This document shows, one piece after another, positions 47,880 through 57,699 of a stretch of 64,000 bases of DNA. The position numbers and the translations under genes were made by a program. Source of the stretch: Pararge aegeria. Its lineage: Eukaryota; Arthropoda; Insecta; Lepidoptera; Nymphalidae. How positions within the stretch are numbered: the first letter of the stretch is position 1; the number at the start of each line of letters is the position of its first letter. The stretch covers positions 7,812,001 through 7,876,000 of the forward strand of contig NC_053187.1 in assembly GCF_905163445.1 (NCBI RefSeq), given 5' to 3'. A model generated the notes under the pieces. The model ran no database searches. It had not been told where the DNA came from and worked only from the letters and a program-made list of their open reading frames with translations.

Positions 47880-48440
47880 ATATAATGTTCCTTTGACACT
47901 ATTTTTTTTTTAAACTTAAATGTCATTTTAATAACTGACTAAAATACACTGCTTTAAATCTTTTTCTTAAAATCTACACAGAACGCACACATTATATTAT
48001 GTCTAACAGTATTTAAAATAAAATTCTAATTTCATTTATTTCAAGTAGACCTAATTAATAAGCACTTTTGAAACGTCAAGTCAGTCTGTTTGTAGTGACT
48101 CTACCACCGGTTCGGAAGGTAGATTACACTGATACGGCAAGAAACTCAGCAGATAGCTCATTTCCAACATCATTTTAAAGTTTAACAATCTTTAGAATTT
48201 TTCGGTTATTTGGTAAGATATTATAATCCTTTAGCTGACTTTTAAAAATGTTAATGTTATTACATTCTTTTATTGAGTTTGGTAATTTATTGTATAAATG
48301 AGCACCCTCACACAAAATGTTTTTACTACCATAGGTCTTAGTTCTTGGCCACCAAATATTTATTTTGTATTTATTTCTGAGATTATGTCCATTGGCCCTA
48401 TGCGTAAATGTTATATCAGTTATATTAAATCCATACCCCT
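47880..48440 (-). mobile_element. LINE 3' end with RT C-terminal remnant
   Basis: On the minus strand, 48440 to about 48175 reads in one frame through THRANGHNLRNKY, then WWPRTKTYGSKN, HLYNKLPNSIKE and FKSQLKDY to a TAA stop. This is the usual C-terminal end of jockey/CR1-type LINE ORF2. The 3' UTR follows (accaccggttcggaaggtag and ggcaagaaactcagcagata on the plus strand). It is heavily 5'-truncated and abuts a SINE-B at the right. Confidence 0.75.
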
Positions 48441-48604
48441 AATCAATTTCTACTGTAGGTCACGTCTTTGTCGCTAGGGTGGTAACTAGCTACGGCCAGT
48501 ACAGACCAAGGAAAATTCTAAAATTATAAATTTCCAAATTTCTCGCGCCTGGAATCGAACCCTGGACCTTTTACTCATAACACTACAGGGCTCACCACTG
48601 CATG
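48428..48604 (-). repeat. SINE-B copy with intact B box
   Basis: ccatacccctaatcaatttc, gtcacgtctttgtcgctagg, gtggtaactagctacggcc, gaatcgaaccctgg (inverted B box) and gctcaccactgcatggc (A-box side). The tail is missing on the left where the LINE 3' end begins. Confidence 0.8.
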
Positions 48605-48974
48605 GCAGCATGATTACCCTATTCATGGCCCATGGTTGAATCGAGGCTGGGCCTCCGTATATACAATAGAGACGTATTCAATATTTTAAACAGCTTAAAT
48701 TAAAAGCGGTTTAGCTGGCTTATTCATTGATTAATACCGAAGTGATTCATACAGGTAGGTAGTAGTATTGTTATCAAAATTATTTTCTGTGGTTTCTTGT
48801 TACAATACTCTGCATGTTTACAAATGACACATGCCTCTGCATCATTTTATTATGATTGACGGTTCGTGTGATGCAATTGTAGGTGCTGCAGGTTGATACT
48901 CTAAGGAAAATAATATTTACAGTTGTAATATCGCCATTTCCCAGTAACAAACGGATTATCGTATTTATTATAAA

Positions 48975-49060
48975 CTCATTACCGGCCCACTGCAGCAGGG
49001 CTAGCACGGGCGGAAGATAAAAATTATATCCCCGATTATACCCTGACAGGGGATATAATT
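48975..49060. repeat. SINE-C 3' stub and 12-bp hairpin
   Basis: aactcattaccggcccactg is an inverted SINE-C 3' end (48972-49005). Immediately right, aattatatcccc (49022-49033) and ggggatataatt (49049-49060) form a perfect 12-bp inverted repeat with a 15-nt loop. Confidence 0.6.
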
Positions 49061-49254
49061 AAAGTGTCTACCTTCTAAATCACTGGGACATGGAATAGGA
49101 GAAGTTTACCCCCGTTTATTAATACACATATATTATTTGGATATTATTTTCACTCGTGCACCAGTACTAAAGCTGTCGTAGCTAGCCGTGCTTAGCACGG
49201 AACTTCTCCAAGAAGGATTTATCGATAGGATAGACGGTTAGTCGCCCAATCTTC

Positions 49255-49458
49255 CTACGTGTGGATTGGTTGACTTCACACGCCTAAAGAACGGAATGGT
49301 CAACTCTCAACATGCAAGTTTTCACACAACGATTTCCTTTACCGTTAAAGCAAGTGGTATTTAACTAAAAGAAAAGTTCAGAGGTGCACGCCGGTGATCT
49401 AACTCGGTACCTAAAAAAGTGAAGCCAAATTTTTACCCACTGGGCTATCAACGCTTGT
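49255..49458 (-). repeat. SINE-C copy, reverse
   Basis: ggattggttgacttcacacg, cctttaccgttaaagcaagt, gtgcacgccggtgatctaac and acccactgggctatcaacgc. The 3' tail is missing. Confidence 0.8.
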
Positions 49459-49769
49459 CATTTTAATTTATTTTACGATGAGATGTTGGTACCGAACATC
49501 GATACAAAATTATTTTCCTGTAGGAGTCGTGTATAAACAAACCTAATTTACGTAAATTATTACTTTTTATTTATACGCTCATTTAATGAATAAAAATGGT
49601 TACCAACTGCCATTTGCGCCCGTTGGAGTTCGGTTTTGTCCTGCTGTGAACTTGTATTCAATAGTACATAAAAATATAAGTACCTACGACCTTGCGTCGA
49701 TTGACGACCTGAGGTTTTTAATAGAGTTCAAAGGAGAGTACAAGAAAGGTGTAACGCGAATTTCAGGGG

Positions 49770-49880
49770 GATGTGGGTGAAGACCACCAATCCGAACTTG
49801 GCCTGCGTGGTGGAGTACGGCCCCTTCTCATTGTGGAAGAAGACCCGTGCCCTGTAGTGGGCCGATAATCGGTAGATATT
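49770..49880 (+). repeat. SINE-C 3' half
   Basis: gtgaagaccaccaatccgaa, cttggcctgcgtggtggagt, acggccccttctcattgtgg and cctgtagtgggccgataatc. No head. Confidence 0.75.
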
Positions 49881-49954
49881 ATAGTGGGTGAACAGATCAG
49901 CTGCGGGGATTTGGAATACGTACTATGTTGTCCTAACCTGACCGTTGTCCCAGG

Positions 49955-50275
49955 GGAACCCCCTGGCTCAACGGTCAGCTATGGTTTTAAGGAGGACCCA
50001 GGTTCGTTTCCCGGAAAGGGCAATTTGAGAATTTAATATTTCTGAATTTTCTCTGGTCTGGTCTGGCGCGAGACTTTGATCGTGGCTAGTTACCCTACCG
50101 ACAAAGATGTGCCGCTAAACGAGCGATTTAGCGTTCCAGTACGCTGTCGCATAGAAAAATACGGGTACGGTAATTGAACTCCATACTCCTTCTTAAGAAA
50201 GTCCGCTTCCATCTTACACTGCATCATCACTTACCACCAAGTGAGATTGCAGTCACGGGATCACCTTCGTGGTGA
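49955..50275 (+). repeat. SINE-B copy, near full length
   Basis: Head (ccctggctcaacggtcagct; B box ggttcgtttcccgg), then gaattttctctggtctggtc, core (gctagttaccctaccgacaa, gatgtgccgctaaacgagcg), and tail (ctgcatcatcacttaccacc, aagtgagattgcagtcacgg). The A-rich end is replaced by a small palindrome (gatcaccttcgtggtgac). Confidence 0.88.
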
Positions 50276-50449
50276 CCCGCGCTATAAGTTTACATTTACT
50301 TTTATTTTGTAATTTTTATAGTACCTACTCGTATTAATTTATTAACTATACTTAGATCACAAAAAATGATTAATTCATTAATGAGTCTATAAGACGCTTA
50401 AAACTAAATTATTATTATTATTACCAGCAAATGATTATAAATAATAAAT

Positions 50450-50700
50450 AAATAATTAAATATACTACGACAATACACACATCGCCATCTAATCCCAATT
50501 TAAGCGTAGCTTGTGTTATGGGTACTAAGATGACTGATGAATATCTTTTATAAATAATATACATAAATACTTAGAGTATACATACAAACACCCAGACACT
50601 GAAAAACTCATCACACAAACATTTTCCAGTAGTGGGAATCGAATCCACGGCCTCGGTCTTAGAAAGCAGGGTCGCTGCAAACTGCGCCAATCGGCCGTCA
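50450..50700 (-). repeat. SINE-A copy
   Basis: cacacatcgccatctaatcc, cacccagacactgaaaaact, the inverted B box gggaatcgaatccacggc and actgcgccaatcggccgtca. It has a small deletion after gaaaaact. Confidence 0.92.
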
Positions 50701-50872
50701 ATGATTGGATAATAAGAAAAGATAATTCGGCAATTAAAAGTAGGTATAACGCCAATGCAAAAAGAGGTTTAAAAATAATCCTTTACATTCTTTAGCAAGA
50801 GAAAATTACGTTCTAAAAGGATAAAAGTTGCAAGCAATTTGTATTATTAGGTATAATAATGTTTTTGCAGCT

Positions 50873-50888
50873 ACCTCAATAGCTAATT
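50873..50888 (+). repeat. Target-site duplication, left copy
   Basis: acctcaatagctaatt, 16 bp, identical to 52901-52916. The two copies delimit the half-LINE between them. Confidence 0.93.
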
Positions 50889-52900
50889 CAATTCAATTCT
50901 TGTTTATGGCTTTTGTCTGCGCCAACTGGGCACAAGGTATTTCGCCAATGTCTTGTAGATGAAGAAGGCACGAAGGAGATTGATCGGTGAAACTAATGAA
51001 AAGTTAATTTTGAATTTGTACCAAGAAATAGTTGTTATTAGCTAGTTAGCTCTTTAACCTAAGGACACAGACAACACATGCATATATATCTTACACGGAT
51101 ATTTTTTGTACATTATACTTTAATTTTATTACTTACTATATATTTACATAAAAATCTACAATAAGGACTGAAAACAAACATTAAAAAACATTTAACACTC
51201 AAAGGACGGGGGACTTTGGGAGGAAGAATGGTGGGATTATGAAGGTTAACTCATGTTTCTTGGGACGTAAACTTTTACAGTTCCACTGTAGCAGGGTTAT
51301 TGGGCCCATTTTGGAGTAGTTTAAAAAGTTGGCTTAAGTTTTTGGCAACGTTGGGCGGTAAGGGAATTTCACTACATGGAGCGACAATACTAAGTAGAAA
51401 TTCGGAGATAAACTCAAGCATTTTACCTTGGGAGGGAGGGTTCTCAACATTGTTGTTGAGAGCGCATCCATTAGGAAGGGATGAGGAGTAATCACCGACA
51501 ATAGTCTGAACAGCTTTTTTATCGTAGCCCTTTGCTAGAGGAGCTCGGGGACGAGGAGAGCGGAAAACTGTTTGCCGGTAGGAGGTTTTGGAGGAAGTTA
51601 CATTAGTAGGAGTAAACATTTCTTTTGTTATCTCAGCATAGGACCTGCGGACAGGAGGAAACTGAGATGATGCTTCAATGTAAGATTTATTATTCTGAGA
51701 CATGACCATTTTAATAGATTGCTGCCTGGAGAATTCTGGGCAGTCTTTATCAGTAGCAAAATGACTACCAGAGCAGTGTAAACATGTAGATAATTCCTTG
51801 ATGACCAAACATGAGTCACCTGTATGGGGCTGAGCACATCTGTAGCATCTGGGCTTAGATCTGCAGATTGTTTTAATGTGGCCAAAACGGCAGCAGTTCT
51901 GGCACTGTATTGTTGGAAGTTTATATGTTTCAACTGGCAGTGAGGTGTGGTATGAATATACCTTAGCAGGAAGCATTTGCCCCCTGAAGGTTAGGACAAC
52001 AGATTGGGTAGGCACCCAAGTGATGACACCCTCTGTGACAGATTTTCTGTTCAGTCGCCTTGATTTCAGAACCTCACCACAGCCAGGCGGGAGCTCTAGC
52101 GAATCAACAAGCTCGTCCATCGACCAGTCCACGGGAACTCCTTTCACCAGCCCCATTCTGGTTATGTTGTATGTGGGAATTATAGCTCTATATTTGCATA
52201 ACTTCAAAACTGGACTAACCAGAAAGTTGTTGGCAGCTTGGGCAGAAGTAAACTCTACAGTAATTTTGTTGCGGCCTATATTTTTGACGCCGTCGTGGAT
52301 AATTGAACCAATTTTGTGTTTGTGCAAGAATTGACCGAAATTTATAGCCCGTAATGACGCTCCAGAGGATGGGTCCTCCACTTCCCGTGAGACTTGGACG
52401 ATAAAAGGCCCATTATCATCGTCAGAGTATGACTTGGCGCCTTCGGTGAAGGAAGGATGTATGTAAAGGCTTTGAACGGATGGGTTTACCTGAGTAGGAT
52501 CAGTTATAGTTTTTTTGGCCGCATATACGTTGGTATCCTCTCCTTGTCGTTTGCGAGACGAGGCTGATGCCCCCGGGTCGGGCGGCTCAGGAGGTGTATC
52601 TAGATCCATTTTACTGGAAACACTATAACTACAGACACATAATAAATATTTAACCAACACCAAATACGGTTAGATTTATACGAATATCACCAATAACAAC
52701 TATTTCTGCTGCTGTGTAAATTCACATAAAACACCGAAATTACACCGGAATCTCACTAACACGTGTGCACAAATTGACAGGCCAAGTTACAGTTCAATAT
52801 AAACAACACCAAATCCTTTTCAAGACGAGTTTACAGTAAAATCAAAGAAAAATTTGAGAAAACCGCGTCCGCCATGTACGAAGTTTCCCGCCGAAAAAAA
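50889..52900 (-). mobile_element. ORF1-only 'half-LINE' retroelement
   Basis: A 2012-bp insertion bounded by a perfect 16-bp target-site duplication and read on the minus strand. It has about 290 bp of 5' UTR starting ttttttcggcgggaaac, an intact ORF1 (51275-52609), then about 390 bp of non-coding 3' sequence with an AATAAA (51125-51130). It ends in a short (AATTG)n-type tail without poly-A. No reverse transcriptase or endonuclease frame is present, so ORF2 is deleted as in mammalian HAL1. The long perfect duplication and undamaged ORF indicate a recent insertion, mobilised by a full-length relative. Confidence 0.8.
51275..52609 (-). CDS. Non-LTR retrotransposon ORF1 (gag-like) protein
   Basis: An intact 444-codon ORF1 protein of a jockey/I-group LINE. 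Such proteins bind element RNA and form the RNP that enters the nucleus for target-primed reverse transcription. Residues 1-45 are Pro/Ser-rich and polar. Residues 65-230 resemble the RRM-like region of LINE ORF1 proteins (GPFIVQV, then GVPVDWSMDELVDSL). Three zinc knuckles follow: C236-x2-C-x4-H-x4-C249, C255-x2-C-x3-H-x4-C267 and C276-x2-C-x3-H-x6-C290. The C-terminal 150 residues hold a hydrophobic stretch near 398-412. I chose MDLDTPPEPP at 52609; an in-frame ATG at 52663 would add 18 hydrophobic, unlikely residues. No ORF2 follows. Two 60-100-codon plus-strand frames are shadows. Confidence 0.9.
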   Translation of the reverse strand: MDLDTPPEPPDPGASASSRKRQGEDTNVYAAKKTITDPTQVNPSVQSLYIHPSFTEGAKSYSDDDNGPFIVQVSREVEDPSSGASLRAINFGQFLHKHKIGSIIHDGVKNIGRNKITVEFTSAQAANNFLVSPVLKLCKYRAIIPTYNITRMGLVKGVPVDWSMDELVDSLELPPGCGEVLKSRRLNRKSVTEGVITWVPTQSVVLTFRGQMLPAKVYSYHTSLPVETYKLPTIQCQNCCRFGHIKTICRSKPRCYRCAQPHTGDSCLVIKELSTCLHCSGSHFATDKDCPEFSRQQSIKMVMSQNNKSYIEASSQFPPVRRSYAEITKEMFTPTNVTSSKTSYRQTVFRSPRPRAPLAKGYDKKAVQTIVGDYSSSLPNGCALNNNVENPPSQGKMLEFISEFLLSIVAPCSEIPLPPNVAKNLSQLFKLLQNGPNNPATVEL

Positions 52901-52916
52901 ACCTCAATAGCTAATT
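52901..52916 (+). repeat. Target-site duplication, right copy
   Basis: acctcaatagctaatt, identical to 50873-50888. It lies at the 5' end of the minus-strand element. Confidence 0.93.
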
Positions 52917-53348
52917 AAGATCTTTGTCTCGAAGTATCTTGTCAAACTGCTTTGCGAATGAGTGAAACAAATGAAACCTCTGACGCAAAACAATTACACA
53001 AAAAGCAACATCACGTTTTGATTATTTCAACTTTGAAGTGAAACACTGAAATGAGTAAAATATGATGCGGAAATGCACAACTGTAGCGTTTTAGTTTCCA
53101 TTATTCACGTTCCAAAGCTTAGAATAACTCGCGAACTAGGTACGTAGGTTACTTAAATAGGATGCGAGTGGTTAGTGCTCGTGGAAACATTTAGTAATGT
53201 GTTGATATATTAGGAAAGTAGGTTTGTTTTTCTTTTCAAGCTTGGAATCATTATAAGATCACCTTTTTAACCGTTTTGTATGGTACCTAGCTTTTCCTCT
53301 AGTACTTCTGTGACAACTAAATGTATAAATAAAATAAATGATCGTGTC
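52917..53348. other. Noncoding stretch, nothing recognised
   Basis: Unique AT-rich sequence between the half-LINE and a SINE-B. No open frame of note. Confidence 0.5.
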
Positions 53349-53572
53349 GACCTCCATGGCGCAACGGTGAGCGCTGATAATTTAAGTGAGAGGTCCCGGG
53401 TTCGATCCCGGCAAAGGCGCTTGAGAATTTATATTTTCTAAATTTTCTCTATCCTATTAGATTTCTTTCCTATTAGACCCCGTAACAGGTTAGCCCGCCA
53501 CCACCTTAGACTGCATCATCACTAACCACCAGGTGAGATTGCAGTTAAGGGCTAACTTGTAATGGGATAAAA
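53349..53572 (+). repeat. SINE-B copy lacking the core
   Basis: Well-kept head (atggcgcaacggtgagcgct A box; cccgggttcgatcccggc B box), then ttgagaatttatattttcta, and directly aacaggttagcccgccacca, gactgcatcatcactaacca and ggtgagattgcagttaaggg with an A-rich end. The central ~120 bp present in other copies is missing, leaving a head-plus-tail short form. Confidence 0.92.
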
Positions 53573-53609
53573 TAAAATTTAAAAAAACTTTTTTACGGAA
53601 AAAAAACAA

Positions 53610-53690
53610 TGTTAATTGTTGGCCCTATATGGGAAACCGCGTGATCCGCAGTTGAACATTCTAATCGCTAGACTAGACGAGGCCCGAGGC
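53610..53690 (-). repeat. SINE-D (tRNA-like head)
   Basis: gcgtgatccgcagttgaaca, then ttctaatcgctagactagac and gaggcccgagg, related to 17022-17100. The inverted B box is eroded (tatgggaaacc). Confidence 0.45.
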
Positions 53691-55705
53691 TGTCAATTGC
53701 TATTGGGTAGGTATTTTCTATTAGGCAATTATTTGTGATTTGGTTTTGTGTCGATAACGAGACAGAAAATTAATTACTTAACCGTTAAGACATTTTGATG
53801 TAGACGCTAAGAAGTTTTCTTTATTAGGCAAGACTGCGAATACCTACCTGCCTAATGCTGTTCTGACACGCGCTTGAGGATTATTGCAATACTGGTAATA
53901 GAACGCGTACGCGCTGATGACGTCATCCGCATTTCTTTGGCGAATTCGATTTTTTTAATTCAAGGAAACCGCACCGCATGGCGATCACCAAAGCAGTTTT
54001 GTACTTTAACGCCGGTTATTAAGGTTGAAATTCCGGTTCTTCTTTTTTATTGGAATGTTACACCTGCCACCTTTCCGTAAACAAAAGGTAGGTAGGTACC
54101 ATCTGCGAACTGGGGTGCTGTATTGTACTATTAAGACTTTAAGACGGCGACCTAATGGACTCGTACGAACTAAACGCGTAATGCTGCATTAAAGCTAAAA
54201 AATCAGATCCTGCACGATGAAAAAGCTCGGCTAAGTATGAAATATGAATTGCTCTCACTTCATAGGTGATATTATTAATTGACTGTGGGATGGTAATAAC
54301 AAAAAATTCCTTCTAAGTTTCTTGAGGGCTTTACGGAGACTACCACCCTTAGAACCCTTCTAGCTTTAGTTTGTACCTACCTAGGTAGGTACCTATTAAA
54401 AGTCTACCATTACCTTTTTAAAAGGTATTTTAAGTACCTACTATTAATACCTATATCACTTTTTTGAGTACGTTAAACATTGGGTGCCCATTGTAGATTT
54501 ATTAATTTTGCCACCAATTTAATTTTGTACAGGTTTAGTTTTATATTATTTAATAACTCTTCACAATATACCTGACTAATAATTACCTACTAGGGGCAGA
54601 TTACATGTACCTACCTTTTATCTATCTAAAAAGATACCTAGGTATATTGTTAATAATAAATAGACTGTAAGTATTACAACTTTATAAACGCAGAACTTAA
54701 ATTTTGTAGCAAGGTTATGAAAATTGAAATAATAAGTAGGTACCTATTGCATATTGATAAGAAAGTAGATAGGTACCTACATACTTTAAATATATATACG
54801 AAAACAGTTAGCTTTATAAAGGTAAATTATTTATCCAATATAGGTAATTATATAGGTAATATAATATAATGCAGACTAATTACTGACGTTCTTAGCGATA
54901 GTGATGTGTAAAAAAAATATGGCTAAAAGTATTTTATATCTCCAAATACTTGTGTATATTTGCTTGATTATAATTTTATTTTATAGTTAGTTATTCAAGT
55001 AATTATACCGCTCCGTCCGCCTAGGACCAATGAATAAATAATTAATTTTTTGCTCGTTAAATTGTCTCGAGAAATTAATAAGAAATATCTAATAACTCAT
55101 AGTAATTTCATTATTTCATTTGCAAACAGTACTTATGCTTCATTTTGAAAGCATCATTTTATTTTTAATTTTAACATTACAACAAACAAAACAAAGTCAA
55201 ATTATAAATTATCACTAAAGGTAGTAAGATTTCACTGTATGGTACTTACCCAGTGGTTCAGAAACGTTTCAAATAATTACGATAACTGCGTATTTGTTCC
55301 AAAGTCACGTGAATCCAACCGATAATGATAAAAATACTTTAAATCGATTTACGTGCGTAATATGTACGTTTACAAACGGTTCCAGCAAAATACACTACCA
55401 CGATCGCGATAATATTCCATACTGCTCGCTTGCTTGATTGATAAACAAAACTTCCGTTGCATCAGCGCGCGCATTTTGGTGTTGCAATTACAAAATAAAT
55501 ATTTATTTCATTGAAAATTATGCATTCTTTAATTTACTTGTTTTAAAACAAGCAAGAAATCTCAAAAACCCTTTTATAAAGTAAATGTTTAAATAGTTTT
55601 TAGAGCTTCAATATCATAATATTTAATAAGTAAACACTATGGCCTTTTGCAATTGTGAGATGGTAATATGTTAATATTCTGTGGTAATTATGACTTTTCT
55701 GTTTT
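53691..55705. other. Intergenic stretch upstream of Dld
   Basis: No supported gene. The 68-codon frame at 53874 has no domain. The interval 54080-54790 is rich in TAGGTACCTA-type words. A CG-rich word (gcgcgcgcatt) lies near 55467. Confidence 0.5.
54080..54790. repeat. Cluster of TAGGTACCTA palindromic words
   Basis: Repeated occurrences of taggtacc/ggtaccta/tacctacc: ggtaggtaggtacc (about 54087), acctacctaggtaggtacct (about 54376), gtacctaccttttatc (about 54608), gtaggtacctattgc (about 54737) and ataggtacctacat (about 54770). They are spaced irregularly, so this is word enrichment rather than a satellite. A looser cluster is at 39885-39960. Confidence 0.6.
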
Positions 55706-55823
55706 TTGACAGTAAATGTCACTAATGTCAAGTCCGCCGATCGCCAGGGTTCCGCAATCCGCATATTTTTCTTAATTTTTCCTTCTACTTTCATACGAAC
55801 TGCCCTTTAAATCGATTTCAAAT
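55706..55823 (+). promoter_or_regulatory. Probable Dld promoter/5' UTR
   Basis: Sequence immediately upstream of the Dld start codon. It has clustered TGACA/TGTCA words (ttgacagtaaatgtcactaa, tgtcaagtc) and a CG-richer block (gtccgccgatcgccagggtt). No TATA box stands out. An in-frame TAA at 55773-55775 closes the frame upstream of the ATG, and no upstream in-frame ATG exists. The exact transcription start is not visible. Confidence 0.4.
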
Positions 55824-55865
55824 ATGGGCATCAAATTCTTAAAACTAGCATCATCTCCATTTAGG
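55824..55865 (+). CDS. Dld: Dihydrolipoamide dehydrogenase, exon 1 (coding part)
   Basis: Fourteen codons, MGIKFLKLASSPFR, followed by a donor (gtaagc) in phase 0. The peptide is basic, hydroxylated and free of acidic residues. Joined to exon 2 it continues as SGNLRTGIRQYATTHDADLV, giving a convincing mitochondrial targeting presequence with a likely cleavage near RQYAT. The exon was chosen because it has the only upstream ATG whose splice phase matches exon 2. E3 acts in the mitochondrial matrix. The start is an inference, since presequences are not conserved. Confidence 0.7.
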
Positions 55866-56361
55866 GTAAGCTCTTAATATTAGCATCTACTTTACAGCTA
55901 AGACACGAAACAGAGTTTTCTGACATGGGTTATGCAATCTTGTAGTCTCTGTAGCTGCGTTAGTTTAGTAGTTTTGTTTCAGGTAAAAAAATGTATCCTT
56001 CTTTAACATTTGTTATGCAATTTAGCGACCGAAAATATTTAACATGAAGCTCGTGAAGTCTTTGACCTTCAACACGTGACTTTGTCAAGCCATAGATTCA
56101 TAAGTAAAGATATGGCTAATTGAACGTTAGGTTGAAAATAATTTAGCAAAATATTTTCCACCTACCACAACTAAGCTCCAGGTGGTTCTTACTTTAGGAT
56201 TAATTATCAACTTAATTTTCAGAGTTCACATTATAACTCAAAAAAAATAAACAGCTTGAATCCTAGTTACTTTTGGAACATTTCATTAAAAACAGTATTA
56301 AGTGTTTGCTCAGTAAACATTGATAATGTAACTAAAACTTATTTAATGAATTTTTTTTTAG

Positions 56362-56484
56362 AGTGGCAATTTAAGGACTGGAATCAGACAGTATGCCACA
56401 ACACATGATGCAGACCTTGTTGTCATTGGGTCGGGCCCTGGCGGATATGTTGCTGCCATCAAAGCCGCTCAACTGGGCTTAAAG
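56362..56484 (+). CDS. Dld: Dihydrolipoamide dehydrogenase, exon 2
   Basis: Forty-one codons between a T-rich acceptor (tttttttttag) and donor gtacta, both phase 0. It encodes residues 15-55: the end of the presequence, then ADLVVIGSGPGGYVAAIKAA, the N-terminal FAD-binding Rossmann fingerprint GxGxxG. The acceptor could lie 2 bases further right (tag|ag ambiguity), but only this choice keeps the frame with exon 1. The following intron (56485-57383) carries a reverse SINE-C and an imperfect hairpin. Confidence 0.93.
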
Positions 56485-56518
56485 GTACTAATTTTCCACA
56501 AATATACATATCATTGGT

Positions 56519-56795
56519 ATTATCATCAACCCATTACTGGCCCACTACAGGGCACGGGGCTCCTCAGAATAATAAATAAATAAGAAAAGGGTGTAGGCTG
56601 TAGCCCAACATACTGGCTAAGTGCGGATTGGTAGATTCCTTGAGAACGTTATGGAGAACTCTGAGACTAGGTTTCCTGACAATGTTTTAGATTTTAAGGC
56701 ATATAACTCTGAAAAGTTGCTGGGAAAAAGTAAATTTACGCCAGGGATTGTACTTGTACTGCACCAAAAGTGAAGCCTTACCCACAAGGTAATTA
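56519..56795 (-). repeat. SINE-C in Dld intron 2
   Basis: catcaacccattactggccc, gtgcggattggtagattcct, gagaactctgagactaggtt and gtgaagccttacccacaagg, the inverse of the family with a decayed head. It lies antisense to Dld. Confidence 0.8.
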
Positions 56796-57101
56796 CTGCT
56801 TATTACACTCTTAAAACTATACTGCAGGTTTTAAATCTTACAAAGAATATACCTACATATAGAAGCAATACTTCACTGAAATTCCTGCTTATGCAGAATT
56901 TTGAGGTAGCTTATGCATTAACTCTTGTTGCTCATTAACAGGAGTGAATAGGTATTATTACCACCTTTAAGACAAGCTTTTTTTAAATGTGAGAATTAGA
57001 ATACAAGTATCTGGAAGTAAACTGTAACTATCTGGAAGCCAGGGCAGTAAAGGAGGTACTCAAAAATGTATATTTATTCCCCCTCCCACATGAAGGCATA
57101 T

Positions 57102-57184
57102 AAAGTAGGATAAGAAAAAAGAAATAGCAAATGTATTATATATACATGTAATACATTTGAAATTACTTTTTTCTATCCTACTTT
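57102..57184. repeat. Imperfect 37-bp inverted repeat in Dld intron 2
   Basis: Arms 57102-57138 and 57149-57184 pair (aaagtaggat...aaatgtatta) with one gap and three mismatches. The loop is 10 nt (tatatacatg). Confidence 0.85.
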
Positions 57185-57383
57185 CATAACTTTCAGTCAA
57201 CCAGATTTGGTTTCCTTTTTAGCTTACTGAACATACTCAAATAACTAATACCGTTACAATAATTAAGTAACAGTATTCAATACAGGGCAGAGCTAGTACA
57301 ATATAATTTATTATTGTCATTTCAGGCTAATTATTATCTTATTTCTGTAATCCATATATAATACTTTTTTATCATTTACATAG

Positions 57384-57620
57384 ACAGTGTCAGTAGAAAA
57401 AGATCCAACATTGGGAGGAACTTGCTTAAATGTTGGATGCATCCCCTCAAAGGCTTTACTGCATAACTCGCATTTGTATCACATGGCCCAACATGACTTC
57501 AAAAATAGAGGAATTGAAGTTGGAAATCTTTCATTGAACTTTGAAACTATGATGTCGTATAAAGTCAATGCAGTTAAAGCCTTAACCGGAGGAATTGCTA
57601 TGCTTTTTAATAAAAACAAG
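57384..57620 (+). CDS. Dld: Dihydrolipoamide dehydrogenase, exon 3
   Basis: Seventy-nine codons (residues 56-134), acceptor acatag, donor gtatga, both phase 0. It carries the redox-active disulfide GGTCLNVGCIPSK, with C69 and C74 in the CxxxxC arrangement that takes electrons from dihydrolipoyl groups of E2 or H-protein and passes them to FAD. Then HNSHLYHMA and VKALTGGIAMLF are typical of eukaryotic E3. The match to family sequence is gap-free. Confidence 0.97.
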
Positions 57621-57699
57621 GTATGATTTTAATGAATAATAAAAAGACTTCAATTAAAAACTAATAGTTAAAATATTTGCCAATTCTTTGTGTTCTTTA

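Noticed and set aside
51300..52334. 63- and 152-codon plus-strand frames under the half-LINE
   Set aside because: They are complementary-strand shadows of ORF1, which has the zinc-knuckle pattern.
55600..55794. 64-codon minus-strand frame next to the Dld start, as a divergent gene
   Set aside because: No domain or splice site. A divergent promoter is possible, but nothing coding supports it.
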